From positions 1,488,001 to 1,552,000 of the forward strand of contig OZ024842.1 of the NCBI GenBank assembly GCA_964017145.1: a DNA stretch of 64,000 nucleotides. The letters run 5' to 3'. Under the pieces are notes generated by a model. The model did no database searches. It was given only the letters and a program-made list of their open reading frames with translations, and was not told the origin of the DNA. Origin of the DNA: Agrocybe praecox. Lineage: Eukaryota > Basidiomycota > Agaricomycetes > Agaricales > Agrocybaceae. The number at the start of each line of letters is the position of its first letter. Position 1 is the stretch's first letter. Shown one piece after another: positions 45,136 to 61,901 of the stretch. The position numbers and the translations under genes were made by a program.

Positions 45136-47719
45136 ATGGATAGTGCCTCTTCAGATGGGGGCAAACTCGCCCTCAAAGAGAAAAAGACAAGAAGACGCCT
45201 TCGCCTAAGCTGCGTCGAATGCACAAAACGCCGTCAGGTACATTCTAGTCGTTCAAAGTGCTATCTCCTACCGGTCAATTAACAGACCTGATTTACAGAA
45301 ATGTGACCGCAAGTATCCCTGTTCTCTATGTGTTACAAGAGGTGTAGAACATCTCTGCCGTTGGGAGTCTGTTCCTGTTGCCCGTCCAGCTCCGGCAAGA
45401 CCTCCAGCTAGCGCATTACGCGAAGCCAGAGAGGTTGCAAATGACCAATCGGAACTTATTGACGAACTCAGGAAGCGCATCACGAGTCTAGAGGGTGAAC
45501 TGGAGAAAGCTCGAGAGCATCTCATTTCACCTTGTTCTTCTCCTGGTTGTCGTACATGGTCGTCAAGTTCCCCTTCATCTGAAATAGCTAATCAGTCTCC
45601 TCGTACGGCACTGGGAGATCGACTTACGCGCTTCTTCACCCTGAACAAAGATGCACCTGGGGCTAACGCAATCATCGACGATGGCACTTACGAAGCAACT
45701 TCTTCGTTGACCCAATTGTCTCTGGCTCATCATGGGGAATTTATTGGGCGGGGCAGTCTTCTTTGCGCCCTTCACTCGGTATGTGTAACTTTTGCCTTTT
45801 GCGCAGTCTGACAAACTCTGATTTTGCCTTGCCCAGATGACAAGTCGCAAAGTAGCCCGCTTTTTATATGCCAAATCAACAGACTGTATCTCTGAATACG
45901 GAGAGTCCGTCACTAAATTTTCCAAGATCCCATACACCAGTTCTGTCAGTGAACTCCTGACACATATGCCTGCGATCGCTGTGGTAGACACCCTCACAAC
46001 AGCCTTTTTCGCTGAAGTGAACTGGCGCTACGCTATTCCAGAAGCATGGTTCCGAGGGGCACGTACTCAGATGTGGTCAAGTTTACAACAAAGACTCGTC
46101 AACTTATCACAGATCAACCTGAATTGGTTAATGCTTCTGTTCACTGTCCTTGCATCAGCGCCCAAATCAGCGTACGACGAAGTTAGGCCATATATCGGAT
46201 CATACGACAACGATGATTTTTTCATGTGCGCAATGCTCGCTCGCCGCATGGTGGAGGACCAACACCTCAACGACGCAAATTGTTCTCTCATGTTCTCAGC
46301 GGCGGATGGGACAGTGCTGGGGTGTTTGGCCACGCCTTTGCTTTGCGATTATCTAGCAGCCCGAGGCCGAGTTAGTGAAGCATGGAAACTAGTCGGGCAG
46401 GGATTGCGAAACGCCGAAGCTGTTGGCATGCATCGTGATCCAGAATGGAAATTATGGCAAATGATGTCTGCTGAGGAGAAATCTCTGAGAAGACGGGCTT
46501 GGTGGGGTCTCTTCACCGCAGACAAGTCAGTTTTTTTTTTGTCTCTAGTTCGTTTATTTTTGTATTGATCCCTTCTCATTTTTGGTTAGGACCTACTCTT
46601 ATGTTTTAGGTAGACCGCAGATGCTAAAAAGCGAACAGTTCGATGTTCATTTACCCTCGGCGACCCATCCGGATGGGTCGAAAAATATGTTCTGTGTTGG
46701 GTTGAACTTATTCGTTGATCTCATGACCTTGTTAGGAACTGCTATCGAGGCAGTGAGTTGGTTTTTATTTTTGTTGTTGTCATCCAGATCATTTATTTAT
46801 ACAGTGCTTCAACGTGGAATTCCCGGATTGCCATGCATATTTTGACTTGGATCGCAAGTTCAAGGCTTGGGCAGAACGTCTACCCCACGAGTACCGGCTT
46901 GATTGCGATGCACGATTGCTTCGCCAGGAGTATTGTGCATCTGAACTCAAGGTCATGGCGCAGCAGCGATATCTCATACACACATGGTTCCTGATCGGGC
47001 GTCTCAAGCTGCACGTTACGTCTACAACTGGACTGGGCCGTGCCCCTCAACCCCCGAGTGATATACGGCGAAGTATGGAACAGTGTGTGAAAATCTCGAT
47101 GGATATCATACACGTTCAAAGCAAGACCTACAAAACACTTTCTGGAGGTGTTGACCAAGAGGATTCTCCGTACTTCTATCCTGGGAGCTCCTGGCTATTC
47201 GATGGATGTTTCTCCTTATTCGAAGCATCTGTTGCGCTTGTGACGACAATGGCGCAAATTCAATGGCAAGAAAAATCTGCAGAGGCGGCGATTGCAATCG
47301 AACTGGCTTTGGAGACCTTCAGCGAAGTTGTCCGAAGAGAAGAAGGCAAAACAAGGGAGACCGCTGCTAGGGCATTCGAAGTCTTAACTACCATTCGGAA
47401 CCAGGCCTCCAGAAGATCGAACACTAATTCGCCCAAAGTTAAGCCTGAACCCGAGCTTCTAGACTTTTCCACTCTTGTGCACATGAACAAAACTGTGGGG
47501 GATACCAGTGTCATGGCTAGTGTGTACGCCTCCGCCCCACCTCTGAACACGAACCATCATATGGGAGAGTTCAACGACCAACAATTGCCTAGGTTTTCTC
47601 GTTTTCTCGACCTCACCGAATTCAACTACGACATGGATACGGAAAATGTGACCATTTGTGGCATGGGAGGCCAGGGACACATGGATCATCCTCATGTGGG
47701 AGTACGGCACTCATCATGA
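45136..47719 (+). CDS. Zn2Cys6 transcription factor with full middle homology region
   Basis: A nuclear fungal regulator of the Gal4-type zinc cluster class. Start at 45136 (MDSASSDGGKLALKEKKTRR). The cluster RLSCVECTKRRQKCDRKYPC then SLCVTRGVEHLC is spliced over intron 45238-45298 and has Cx2Cx6Cx5Cx2Cx8C. A short coiled coil (ELIDELRKRITSLEGELEKA) probably gives a dimer. The regulatory domain follows, with GVGMHRDPEWK-type text as LVGQGLRNAEAVGMHRDPEW, SLRRRAWWGLFTADK and YVLGRPQMLKSEQFDVHLPS. Introns lie near 45780-45838, 46526-46590 and 46751-46804. The C-terminal part is a long exon. About 750 residues. Targets unknown. Confidence 0.85.
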
Positions 47720-48282
47720 CCGCCACACCGTGTCATCGGCGGACATTCTTAGCGCAATAATACCCTATCTATTGACCATGAGTCGAGAGAGGGGTGAACG
47801 CGGTGTACCTGGGGGACACAAGTGACAACGGTGGTACAAAAGAGAGGCCTCATTGGCTGTGATAAACCACTAAACTCTGACCGAACACTACACAGTGATG
47901 ACACGTCAGATACTTTTTAGGAGTATAAACCTTGTACTTAGGTGATGGACTGCATGTATAGTAATTAGCTGGTTATTGCTTCTACGATAGCGCCCAAAAT
48001 AAATACCAAAATGTGCGAAATGTGCGGAGATGAGATAAACGGTGAACTAGTTTTCCGGATAAGGCAGTCATCCTCTTCTGATCGCTTGTGACCCCGGGAT
48101 CCACCACACTCTGCCACAAGACATCCTCCTCCACTACCACTACCACCACCACCGCCATCCCCATGATATTCTCTTTTCTACTGTAGACTACCTGTCTTTC
48201 AGTTCTTTCGCGAGCCACGCATAGTCTTTTCACCATCTCGGAGCATCAAAGACATTGACAGTATCAGGCTGGGAACCACAAC
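47720..48282. promoter_or_regulatory. Intergenic, upstream of the ankyrin gene
   Basis: The 563 bp include a run of CAC/CAT trinucleotides at about 48130-48160. No gene is seen; promoter expected. Confidence 0.4.
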
Positions 48283-51200
48283 ATGCCCGTCCCAATGAGG
48301 ACGGCATTTTACAACAAGGCGGAGGCGAAATACAATGTTACAACTGAATGTATGTGCTGCAGTATTGGTCCGCTTAACAAAATCTAACTAACTGTCATCA
48401 TGTCGTCTAGTTCCCAGTCTTGGCCTTCATTCGGCAGCTGCGACTGGAAATGTCGGCCTCGTCGAGTACGCCTTGAATAACGGTCAACCAATCAATTCCG
48501 TCCTCGATGGTGTGCTTCCTTTACATGCGGCGTGTGCAGGTGGAAATGTGCAGGTGGTCAAAGCCTTAATTGACCATGGAGCAGACGTTAACGCCCCTCG
48601 GTGCGCTTTCACATCGCATATATTGATTATTCCTGATTACACTGACTCTACGCCTCTAAAGCCTCCCAAGAAAGTACTCGTATGATAAAAATCGAGACTC
48701 ATCAGCGCCCATCGTTGGAACTTCTGGATCGACTCCTCTTCATTTTGCGGCGGCGAATGGGAATACAGAGGTCGTGCAACTATTGCTTCTGCATGGAGCA
48801 CATGCAGATAGACCGGATAAGCACGGTGTCACCCCGGAAGCCCTTGCTCAGCAGCATGGTTGGGTTGAATGCGCGCAAGTCTTGCGAGACTGGATCGTGA
48901 ACAAAGACCGCGATCTCAGGGAGCGCGAAGGTTACGGCGTAAAGGCGGGAACAAGCCCTGGCTATCCAAATCAATCCAGCTTGGAAGTCAGTTCTACTTC
49001 TTCACCTAAAAGACGCCTTCTCGTGAAACAATCCATTGATACCGCCCTCAACCTGCTCAAGACTCCAGATGCGAGCTCAAAAGCAACCTTCTCCAACACT
49101 ACTTCGACTCCCCCCGCCTCTCCGATGAAGCCGTTCGGTGAATATACATTCTACCAGAACCAGAACAATTCTTCAACCAATATGCCTGTGGAATGTGGCT
49201 CACGGCGTCCATCGTTACCTCATGTCCTACAGCCTCAACCCGATGATGTTAGCCGGGGCCGAAAGTTTTCAACAACGTCGAGCCCAGCTGCTCCAAGACT
49301 ACGCAGACCGCGGTCTGTTGGCAGTGACAACGAAGATGGCCCTGATCGTCAACAAGAACAAGTTCATCCCATATACGGAAGAGGCGGATCAGGGCGTAAA
49401 CTTGGAAGTAAGTACTCGTTATTGAACATCTTCAAGAAAGCCCATTCGGGAGACGGAGGCGGAGAAAATGGAGACAGTCAGAGCGGCTCCGCCAGTGCCC
49501 TTACATTATCGAGGACCGACAGTCGTGCAGACCAGTTACCGAATAACGAATATGAACATGCGGTCTCGACGTCTACATCTTCCATTTTAAGTACAGTCAC
49601 GTCGCGTGTTGCTTCTAAAGTGCATCGTGGCAGCGACGCATCACAGAAGGGACGCCCCACAGCGTTAACACCTTTGTATCAATCTTCTGGACTGCCACCT
49701 ATTCCAAGAAAACCATCAGGCAACCTCCAGACCCCTCCCAGAACCAATGTGCCACTTGCAGTGGAACTTCATATGGCCCTTGCTCATCAGCAGGCGCAGA
49801 ATCGTGAACGTTCTAATTCTTCAAGTCGCATTGAAGAAGATGGAGACAGAGTAAAACCGTCTAGTCCTTTGGCTAGGTTAAATTCGAAGCTCCTGAATGG
49901 TAATCGGAACCGTTCTGCATCGTCAGGCAGCATGCCTGTACCTGGAGTGTTACCGGAGGATGGTATCGTTTCTTCACCGAGTATTAACGCAGAAAGTGAA
50001 AGTGGTAAACCTAGCCCAAGCCCCAGACCTGGTATACTCAAGGCCCATAACCGTACGAACTCGAATGGTCAAGGATCTCCGATCATTTCTAGGACTCTTC
50101 GCTTTGATTCAACTTCCAGTGACCCCAATACCGAGCGCAAGGGACATATCAAGGACAGCCCCCGGCCTGTACCTGGTCCACTTCGATCTTATAATAGTGT
50201 CGGGTCATTGAACAAATCAAAGACCGGAAAGGATGCCGAAAACATCGTTGAGGGCCTACCAGTGGAGCGCAACGTTCGATCTCAAGCTTCGAACAACTCA
50301 CTGACGCAGGAGCAACGTGCAGACGCGGATGTTGAAGAGGAGAACTACGGACAACCTATCACAGATGAAGTAGTGGAAGGGTCTTCAAACTTTCCATCTA
50401 TTCTGCTGCAGCGTCAGCGCGGCGACTCATTCGTGTCTTCCTCTGAATCCTCGCTATCTCCTATCCTATCAAATGATGTTGCAGATCCTCCCGCGATGTC
50501 TGTCCTTAATGCCGAGTTTCCTTTCAGTATCAATCGACCGCTATCTTTTACCGAAGAACCTGCTGAAGGTATCATTTCAAGTCCTGACCACTTGAATGTT
50601 CCCATCTTGTCAGATTCTCGTGGTCGGGGCGATTCGTTGAGCAGTAACAGCACGTCCGACAGTCGACACCACATACTGATTACATCTAGCAGCAGTGTTC
50701 CAAATGTCACTGTCGCCAGCCCAAGAACGTCCGAGAGCTATTTCCTACAGTCAGATGACCGCATAGAACCAACGACGATAAAGAAAGTGGATCTTTCTAT
50801 CGACGCTGATGCGGCCAACAAATCTCATTCAGGCTCATTACCAATTCCCACTCCAGGTTCAAACGAACGGCGTGCTCATTCACCGTTGGATATTGATATC
50901 ACGTTAGTCTCGTCTCATGCTCAAGCTGAGGCTCTTGTAGAGCGAGCAAGGCAAGAAGCCCTTGACTTTGCTAATACCCGAGATGCCTCACCACCCTCGG
51001 GCGGTCTTGGTCGCACTCCATTGAGCGCCCGTCTTGCTGCCTACGGGGAAAGTCTTGCTTTGGAAAGGAAATTACGGGAACAGAAGGAAGGCGAATCATT
51101 CTTTCAGGACCAACCGCCAGTTCCTACCCTGGCGAGCAAATCGGGAGATGTTTCTAAGGATTTTATGACTATGCATTCTCCTCCGAGACAGAAAAGTCGC

Positions 51201-51841
51201 GATGGCGTGGAGAGGCAACTTAGCCTTGAAAATAAAGCGGGATCACCCAGGCGCAGAAAGCGGCCCAGAGATCCTCGTAGACCTTCAACGGCTGATGGTC
51301 GTAAGTGTTATATGTTTAATGTTGATCAACTTATGAGCTTACCGGCATCTATCAAGTTTCTTCTAGCAAGCCGGATACATTCTTCCCAGGACGGACTGCC
51401 TCTCATCAATCCTCACACTCTACTTCAGGCTCCAGTCAGTCACCTGAACTATTAAATGCCAACGCAGAACAGCCCGTATCTGGGGTCAATCGTATACCCA
51501 CACCACAGCCCAGTAGCAACGAGCTGTCGTTGGAAGGCGTCAGGGTGAATACGCTCATCATGCCAAGTTCAGAAGACTCGCTTTGTCGAGTTGACTCCAG
51601 CGATGCTGTGGATACTGAGACAGACTCGATCCCTACCAGCTCAACCCACAAACCTGTTCCACAATCCCTCTCTAAACGCGAACAAGTGAGGTCAAGTGCG
51701 AAAAAGTTGACCAAGATGGGCATTCCTGTAGCGGATCAGGCTGCCGCTGCGGGTCGTTCTGTTCCAACTATCTCATCGACCCCACCACCTAAACGGTTCG
51801 GACTTAGGTCTATCATGCAAACATTTAAGAATAAAGCATGA
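48283..51841 (+). CDS. Ankyrin-repeat protein with long disordered C-terminus
   Basis: The protein starts at 48283 (MPVPMRTAFYNKAEAKYNVT). Three ankyrin-type repeats follow: GLHSAAATGNVGLVEYALNN, LPLHAACAGGNVQVVKALID and STPLHFAAANGNTEVVQLLL, each with the usual LH..A..G.. pattern, plus a partial fourth (GVTPEALAQQHGWVECAQVL). From about residue 150 to the end it is Ser/Pro-rich and likely disordered, with repeated SP and RSxS motifs that could be phosphorylated (RPSLPHV, RRPRSVGS). A short helical stretch, AQAEALVERARQEALDFANT, stands out near residue 800. The last intron at about 51302-51359 joins DG to a final exon ending KRFGLRSIMQTFKNKA, which is basic and conserved-looking. Ankyrin repeats bind proteins; the partner is unknown. 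Confidence 0.8.
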
Positions 51842-52355
51842 GTATATTTAAAATACCCCCTTGCATTTTTCCTGTAAAACCTGCACTTTTCTTTTCTTTG
51901 CCTTTTTGGTTACATTCCCTCTCCCCACACTGCTCTCCAACGAACAACTGTCACGGCATTCTCGTCCACTTTATGTATGTATTTTGATTCCTTCTCGCCC
52001 CTTCTATCTGCTGTCTTTTGTTGGCATTGTTATTGTTTCATTATTTCATTATTTGAGGTATTTTCAAGTGTTTATGTTGTATCATTGTACATTATCCCTA
52101 GCAATTCCCTTGCATGCCACCCAGTCCTATCGTGTACATAGCACAGAATATCACAACACGTCCCAGTTTCGCATCTTGCATATAAATATCATCATTTTTG
52201 TGTGTGGCGGATATTTATCAATGAGAAGTTCTTTTCCTGTCACCAGTCTGCCTTCTATTCTGGCGTGAGATGTACGCGGCCCAGCCATTCAAATCGCTGT
52301 TTTGCAGGCATTCAAATACCCAAGCTTTTTTCATCCTCTCTACTAAACACTCACC
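51842..52355. other. Intergenic
   Basis: T-rich 3' region of the ankyrin gene and promoter of the next gene. The open frame at 51861-52268 is low-complexity and AT-rich; I do not regard it as a gene. Confidence 0.4.
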
Positions 52356-52989
52356 ATGTCTGAGCCAACAAGTCAAGAGATAAACAACGCTCCCCCCGCC
52401 AACGCGAAGCTCCTCCCATTCCCTCCTGACCTTTTGTCGACGGACCACTTGAAACAAATAATACGCATAAGGACATGCTTGATTGCTTGGATCATGGCAG
52501 AGGAAGAGGCAACAGAAGGAGAGAGTATTCTCACGGATGCAGAAGGTGCATTGGCTAAGGCTACACAGGATTTGGCTGGTAAGCAGTAAAAGAGAAGACG
52601 TGATTCAAATAGAGCTGATAGTCCCAAATATATAAGACCTCAAAGTAGATCCACCCTATGCATTCACGCCTCCACCACCGTACAAGTTCCGTCCTGTGCT
52701 CCTCTCATGCATTAAGTGCTACTGGATGGCACTCGTAAAGTCCCTTGGCGATGGCGAGAGGACAGAGCTGGGAAAGCGTCTCGACCTTATCCCGCCTTAC
52801 GGAAAGAGAATTCCCAAGTTGAACGGGAAGAAATGCGTGGAGAACCCTGCAGATTTGACAGCAAATGAGTACGAGGGCCTGATGAGGGTCACTAATATGG
52901 TCATTGTACAGTTGACATCGGATGAGGTTGTGAGGATGTGGAGGGAATTGGCAGAAGTCGGCGTACAGACTTGGGAGGAAACAGATTAA
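52356..52989 (+). CDS. Small uncharacterised protein, two exons
   Basis: I do not recognise a family. The exons are 52356-52578 and 52646-52989, joined by a 67-nt intron. The protein (about 188 residues) starts MSEPTSQEINNAPPANAKLL. It then has DHLKQIIRIRTCLIAWIMAE, a likely helix, and an acidic stretch, then DPPYAFTPPPPYKFRPVLLS, CIKCYWMALVKSLGDGERTE and TANEYEGLMRVTNMVIVQLT, ending SDEVVRMWRELAEVGVQTWE ETD. No signal peptide or membrane segment. The balanced composition and clean splice suggest a real, soluble protein. Confidence 0.65.
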
Positions 52990-53170
52990 TTTGTCTATAG
53001 ATAGAATTTGCAGCACGTGAATATTTCTACACTTAGCCGTACCGGTAAATCCTATAATTGACCAGGTTCACCGTTTGGACCGCAGACGGACTTAGAGAAA
53101 ACCTTTCTCTTCTTCTTTGTTCGCTCTATAACTTCAAGAAAGGCCATTCACCACACTAGAAAGGAGAAGA

Positions 53171-57308
<4,138 letters not shown>

Positions 57309-57369
57309 TAAGTACTAGTAAATTTCCAATGTATCACTTTATCTACTTTATATACCTGCTACAAACGAC

Positions 57370-59439
57370 TCATCCCACCAGGGTAACCCCGTTAATAGTT
57401 TGACCCCAAATTTCAAGTGAAGCCTTTGCTTCCTTTTCAATTACATTGTATGCGTCTTGCATGTGTTTCTCTGTGGTCCTAGCAGCACCAACGGCTAATC
57501 GCACGCAGAAAACACCGTTTAATGTAGTCTGAGTGAGCATAATGTCGTTCCTCGAGGAAATGCGCCCGTAGAAGATACGGTTAAGTTCGTTGAGCGACTG
57601 TTGAGAGAGCGCTTCTTGTTTTTCGGAATCGGGCTTTGGGACGACGCGGAAGACCGTTAACGCTAAGGACGGTTTGGTGACAAGCTCGAGGTTGTCGGAT
57701 TTTTGAACTAATTCTGAGAAAATATCGCTCATGGAGATACACTGGAAAACGTCATGAGTTCTTTGGGCTCATAAATTCAAGATGTTTGACGCTTACTTGA
57801 CGGATGTAGTTCTGGAAGCCGCTGACGCCGAATCCTCGTAGGACGAACCAGAGTTTCAGAGAGCGGAATCGACGACCAAGGCCCAAATGCCAGTTTCGAT
57901 AATCAATGACAGTGCCTAGTAGCGAAGTGAATTCTATTAACCTGTGTTCGCATTTTTAATCCCTACCTGCGTCTCCGTGTTTTGTCCGCAAGAAAGGAGG
58001 CGTAATGTCGAGAGCGTCCGTGAGATGTTTCCTATTCCTGACCCACAGCGTCGAGCAATCAAAGTTTACAAGCCCCCACTAAGTTCATATATGTTGATTT
58101 ATTTTAAAATCGTCGATATAAATTGTATAGTGCGTACCTTGTGGAAATTGGAGCAGAAGGAATCCGCGAATGCATTGATTTCATCTAGGTAGAGTTTACC
58201 GCGATTTTCTGGGCAAGATAGAGCCGAACCCGCCCATGCAGAGTCGATGTGAATCCAGAGGGAAGGATAATCTTTGGCTACGGGACCATATGAGAAGAAA
58301 AAATAGGTGCAGAAAGAAATATTATACCCTACCAACGTCACGAATTTCTGGCAAATTATCTACAGCGCCGGAGGAGGTTGTTCCAACAGTAGCGACTGAT
58401 ATGTAATTAATATATGTCTCTTTCTTAAGAATACAAAGGAATATTTACTCAAGATGAAGGGTTTCCGTCCGAGCTTAGCATCTTCTTCCAATGATTTTCT
58501 AAGGGCGTCGCCTCGCAAAGCATAGTCGTCTTCCGGAGATACTTCGATCGACTTGACTTGTAGACCTAGAGCGAGAGCAGCCTTCGCACCTAGGGAATGT
58601 GTTTGTGTCGTCGTGTAGATTACAAGGTCCTCCATCTTGTTGTCTGGATTATTCGTAAGATACAGAGAGCGTGCTGCAACTACCGCGACCAAGGCTGAAT
58701 CCGATGCAGTTGTCTAAAGAGAGAGGATCATTATGAGCCATCTTCTGAATAGTTGAAGTCCCTTGATTTTTGGTCTAACCTGAATAACGCCTCCCCCGAC
58801 GCCTGACGCGTTCTTAAATTGACCACCTAGTCCGAGTAAATTGGCAGCCCAGTCCATCACAATTGCCTCAAGTTCTGTGCAAGCGGGGCTGCATGACCAC
58901 TGAAGTTGAAAGTAGATGAGAAATAGAAACAGATCCTTATATTTATGTGAACTCGCATTAAATCCGGGGTTACATCCCATACTCGATGCGTACAAATCTC
59001 CCAAGATGCCCTCCAACGTGCATGCTGTAGGGAAATAAGCGAAGAAAGATGGATGTTGCCAGTGAGTTAAACCTATGATAAATGAGTGATTTGAACCCAT
59101 GTCAATGTATATCTAATAGAATAAGAAGAACCTGGTGCGATGAGTTTCTGGTAGTCATCTGCAATGACTTGAAAATCTTCTCCTTCTTCTGGCGGGCTTA
59201 CTATGTTAAGATCAGATTAATCGTGTACATCAAAGGAATGAGCGGACTCACAAGGAATTTGACCTCTGAGATACCCAGGTTCTACCTTAGACACAACAGA
59301 TTTCTCCTGCAGAGAGTAGTAGTAGTCACAGATGCGATCAATGGCTTGGTAGCCAGCTTTCCTAAACCTTGAAGCGGGAAAAGTTCTTCATTAGCATTTA
59401 ATTAACTTCTATAAGTGTTGCTTACTGTTCGATGTCCAT
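57370..59439 (-). CDS. Group II PLP-dependent aromatic L-amino-acid decarboxylase
   Basis: Belongs to the pyridoxal-phosphate decarboxylases that act on aromatic amino acids such as tyrosine or tryptophan. Start at 59439 (MDIEQ), joined by an intron to [20 protein letters not shown] and [11 protein letters not shown]. Further: the substrate-cleft segments [15 protein letters not shown] and [65 protein letters not shown], and [18 protein letters not shown] with the PLP lysine in HKW. The C-terminal exon ends at 57370 (NGVTLVG). About 490 residues over roughly ten exons. Substrate cannot be told by eye. Convergent with PEX1, with only 61 bp between stops. Confidence 0.9.
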
Positions 59440-59816
59440 GGTAAAACTCAGAAAACAGAAGAGTTATATTTAGGACAAGGCATGCGCCTCGCTTCGCTCC
59501 GGCACCAAAAATATGAATAAAATTTGGAGAGCATATGGCGAGGACATAGCCGTAAAGTGTAGGCATCAAAATGATACCAAAATCAAAGGAAAGATAAGAT
59601 GACACTGAAAAGGCATGATAATATCTGTAAAATAGTTCCAAATTTGACGAGGTAAAATGGAGAGATGGAGGACAAAGGATAGAATATGACGAGAGCAAAA
59701 AAAATGAGAAAAGGAGTGAAAACAACAATAAGATTTACCTAAAGAGGTGCAAAAACAAACATTGATAAATAGAATTCTATAATTGGGCGCTCGGATGGCA
59801 ATGACGGATGTACTTC

Positions 59817-60185
59817 CACATCGGTGGTTCCGGTATAAAAAAGACATTTCTATACATAATATCCAAAATAATTTTTACGTGGTCTTTCATTTTAAATAGA
59901 CAGTAACCTAAAAAGGTACGTTTCATTTTAACTAAAAACATACTCTCCATCACAATTTCCACCTCAAGTAGAAATTGTCATCGAGCATCATTTTTTATTT
60001 AGTATGTAGTACATTATGTAAAGCGGTTTTTTATGTCGTTCTTCAGATAAAATGGAAAATTATTTTCTAGGACGTTTTTCATTTTAAATATATAGCTCAT
60101 TTTTATCATGTTTTTTATTTCAAATGGTCAAGAACCTGGAGCATATGTATAGAAATGTCTTTTTTGTACCGGAACCACCGATGTG
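59817..60185. mobile_element. 369-bp MITE-like element with 42-bp terminal inverted repeats
   Basis: The termini at 59817-59858 and 60144-60185 are inverted copies with one mismatch in 42 bases, beginning CACATCGGTGGTTCC. The interior is AT-rich and codes for nothing. The trinucleotide TTC flanks both ends (59814-59816 and 60186-60188) and could be a target-site duplication. Size, TIRs and lack of coding fit a non-autonomous DNA transposon. A CAC start with a 3-bp duplication recalls CACTA-type elements, but this is inference. Confidence 0.7.
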
Positions 60186-60430
60186 TTCCGTCGGACCATG
60201 AATAAAGACGCATGGTATGGCGGTCAAAGTGGGTAAAAATCAAAAGCGACCAAAACTTGGACTTTTTACCATTTGCGACCCAAATTAGGCCCTTAGTTGT
60301 ATGCTCAGTTCGGATTAAAAAATAAGGTCGCTTTTTAAGTTTCTGTCTCAAACTTCAACGAAATGAGCCACATTTTTTAGGTGTGCCTACAACTTGACTT
60401 AGATTGCGGGGAATCTCACATATAGTATGA

Positions 60431-60520
60431 CCGATGCCTGTATCTTGGAAATACAGGTCAATATATACTCTACGCGCGACCGGTATATATTAAACTGTAT
60501 TTCCGATATACAGGTATCGG
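60431..60520. repeat. Short foldback (inverted repeat) structure
   Basis: Arms of 26 bp at 60431-60456 and 60495-60520 match 23 of 26 positions in inverse orientation, around a 38-bp loop. Possibly a small foldback element or its relic. Confidence 0.55.
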
Positions 60521-60621
60521 CATGTCCGCACCACTCGCCCCATGTTCAAAAATATAAATATAAATTTCAAGTAACAGGCGCAATAATACAAAGACCAAGC
60601 TCGAATATTTGACGTTTCCAG

Positions 60622-61901
60622 TTATATAGAACATACAGGTGAAACAGTGACAGAATGACCCTGACTATGAATAGATTGATTTGGACCAGTACTCCCCTCT
60701 GAACACATGTTCAAAATCTCTTCCAGTGAGTCGATTGACGTGGCTTTGTAGTTATTATCACGGGTTGTGTGCTGATTACTGTCGTTCTCAGTTTCCCTTT
60801 CGGGGCTCAGATGGTGGTGAGCCCAGCATATCAATACCAGGAGATTACACACAGTGAGCGATACGGCCTCCTGTATAAAAGTATTCAAAATGAAAGAGAA
60901 AGGACAGAGATCAGTAAATTATGGCCAGTGAGAACTCCATAATATATGTACCTCAATATGACAGACCATTAACCATGCAATCAGACGTCCAGGCCCGCTC
61001 ACAATGCCACCATAGGTAAATAGACATAGCCCAATCGCCGACAAAAGGGTCAATAGACTGGTTGAGAAAACCAGGCGCACGCGGAAGCGTTCCTCTGGTG
61101 GTAATGTAATGTTCCAGAGCTGATATAGAGGAATTGCAACAAGAACAATATCTCCCAAAATGTCGCCTGTAATCGAAATATTGGTCTGTCGGGGTATTGA
61201 GCAAGAACTGATGTTACTTACATGATATAGATGCCACCGTTGCCCAGTAGCTTAGACCACAGGTAAGAACTGTAGACGTGCTGAATTGCCACTCTCTACT
61301 CAGTGCACAGCGTGCAATCGTAGCTGATAAGAGGGCGATCCAAATGAAAATGAAAGCGACTGTCATTCCAACCGAGATGCGCCGTACCCTTGAAAATACC
61401 GGCGTAATTCGAACGACTGCGAGTGAAAGACTGATGCGCGACCACCTATAAGTGGAAATGGTTCTGGTTATTGATGCAATGAGATCTGAAATATGGTACA
61501 AGCACACCAGATTATCGTGACAAAGCAAGAAGAACCAAGATAGCTGTATAAAACACGAACGTCGCGCGGCTCTGGAAATTGGAATAACTAAAATCAGGAA
61601 GCTTGCGATCAAAAAGGAACGAAAATTACTAACGTGGGCCATACCGCAGTCTAAACCACAGAACAACAGTGTTCAGGATATTGATAACCATTGGAGGAAT
61701 TGCGGCGTAGTCGTCCCACCAGAGTTTGTTAGTCCTACGACGACGTTCAAGTCTGAGACCCGTCAATGAGATTGAAACGACATGAAGAATGGTCATAGAA
61801 ACTGGAATAAATGCATGGATTGGTAAATTGATATCAGTGAAGGAATGAACGTACTCTTCCAAGGCAAGTAAGACTGAGCTGGAATCATCTTGATGATTCA
61901 A
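60622..61901 (-). CDS. Rhodopsin-domain (Pth11-like) integral membrane protein
   Basis: A fungal seven-transmembrane protein of the rhodopsin-domain/Pth11-like type, probably a surface receptor of unknown ligand. Start at 61901 (MNHQDDSSSVLLALEEYVHS). Helices: IPVSMTILHVVSISLTGLRL, then LWWDDYAAIPPMVINILNTV with the WDDY motif, STYRWSRISLSLAVVRITPV, VAFIFIWIALLSATIARCAL, GDIVLVAIPLYQLWNITLPP, LVFSTSLLTLLSAIGLCLFT and EAVSLTVCNLLVLICWAHHH. Introns are placed at about 61640-61550, 61480-61450, 61225-61170 and 60950-60875. The soluble C-terminal tail (CSEGSTGPNQSIHSQG) ends at 60622. This is a different family from the two DUF6533 proteins. Confidence 0.75.

Noticed and set aside
51861..52268. 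135-codon frame after the ankyrin gene
   Set aside because: T-rich low-complexity sequence in the presumed 3' UTR; no homology features.
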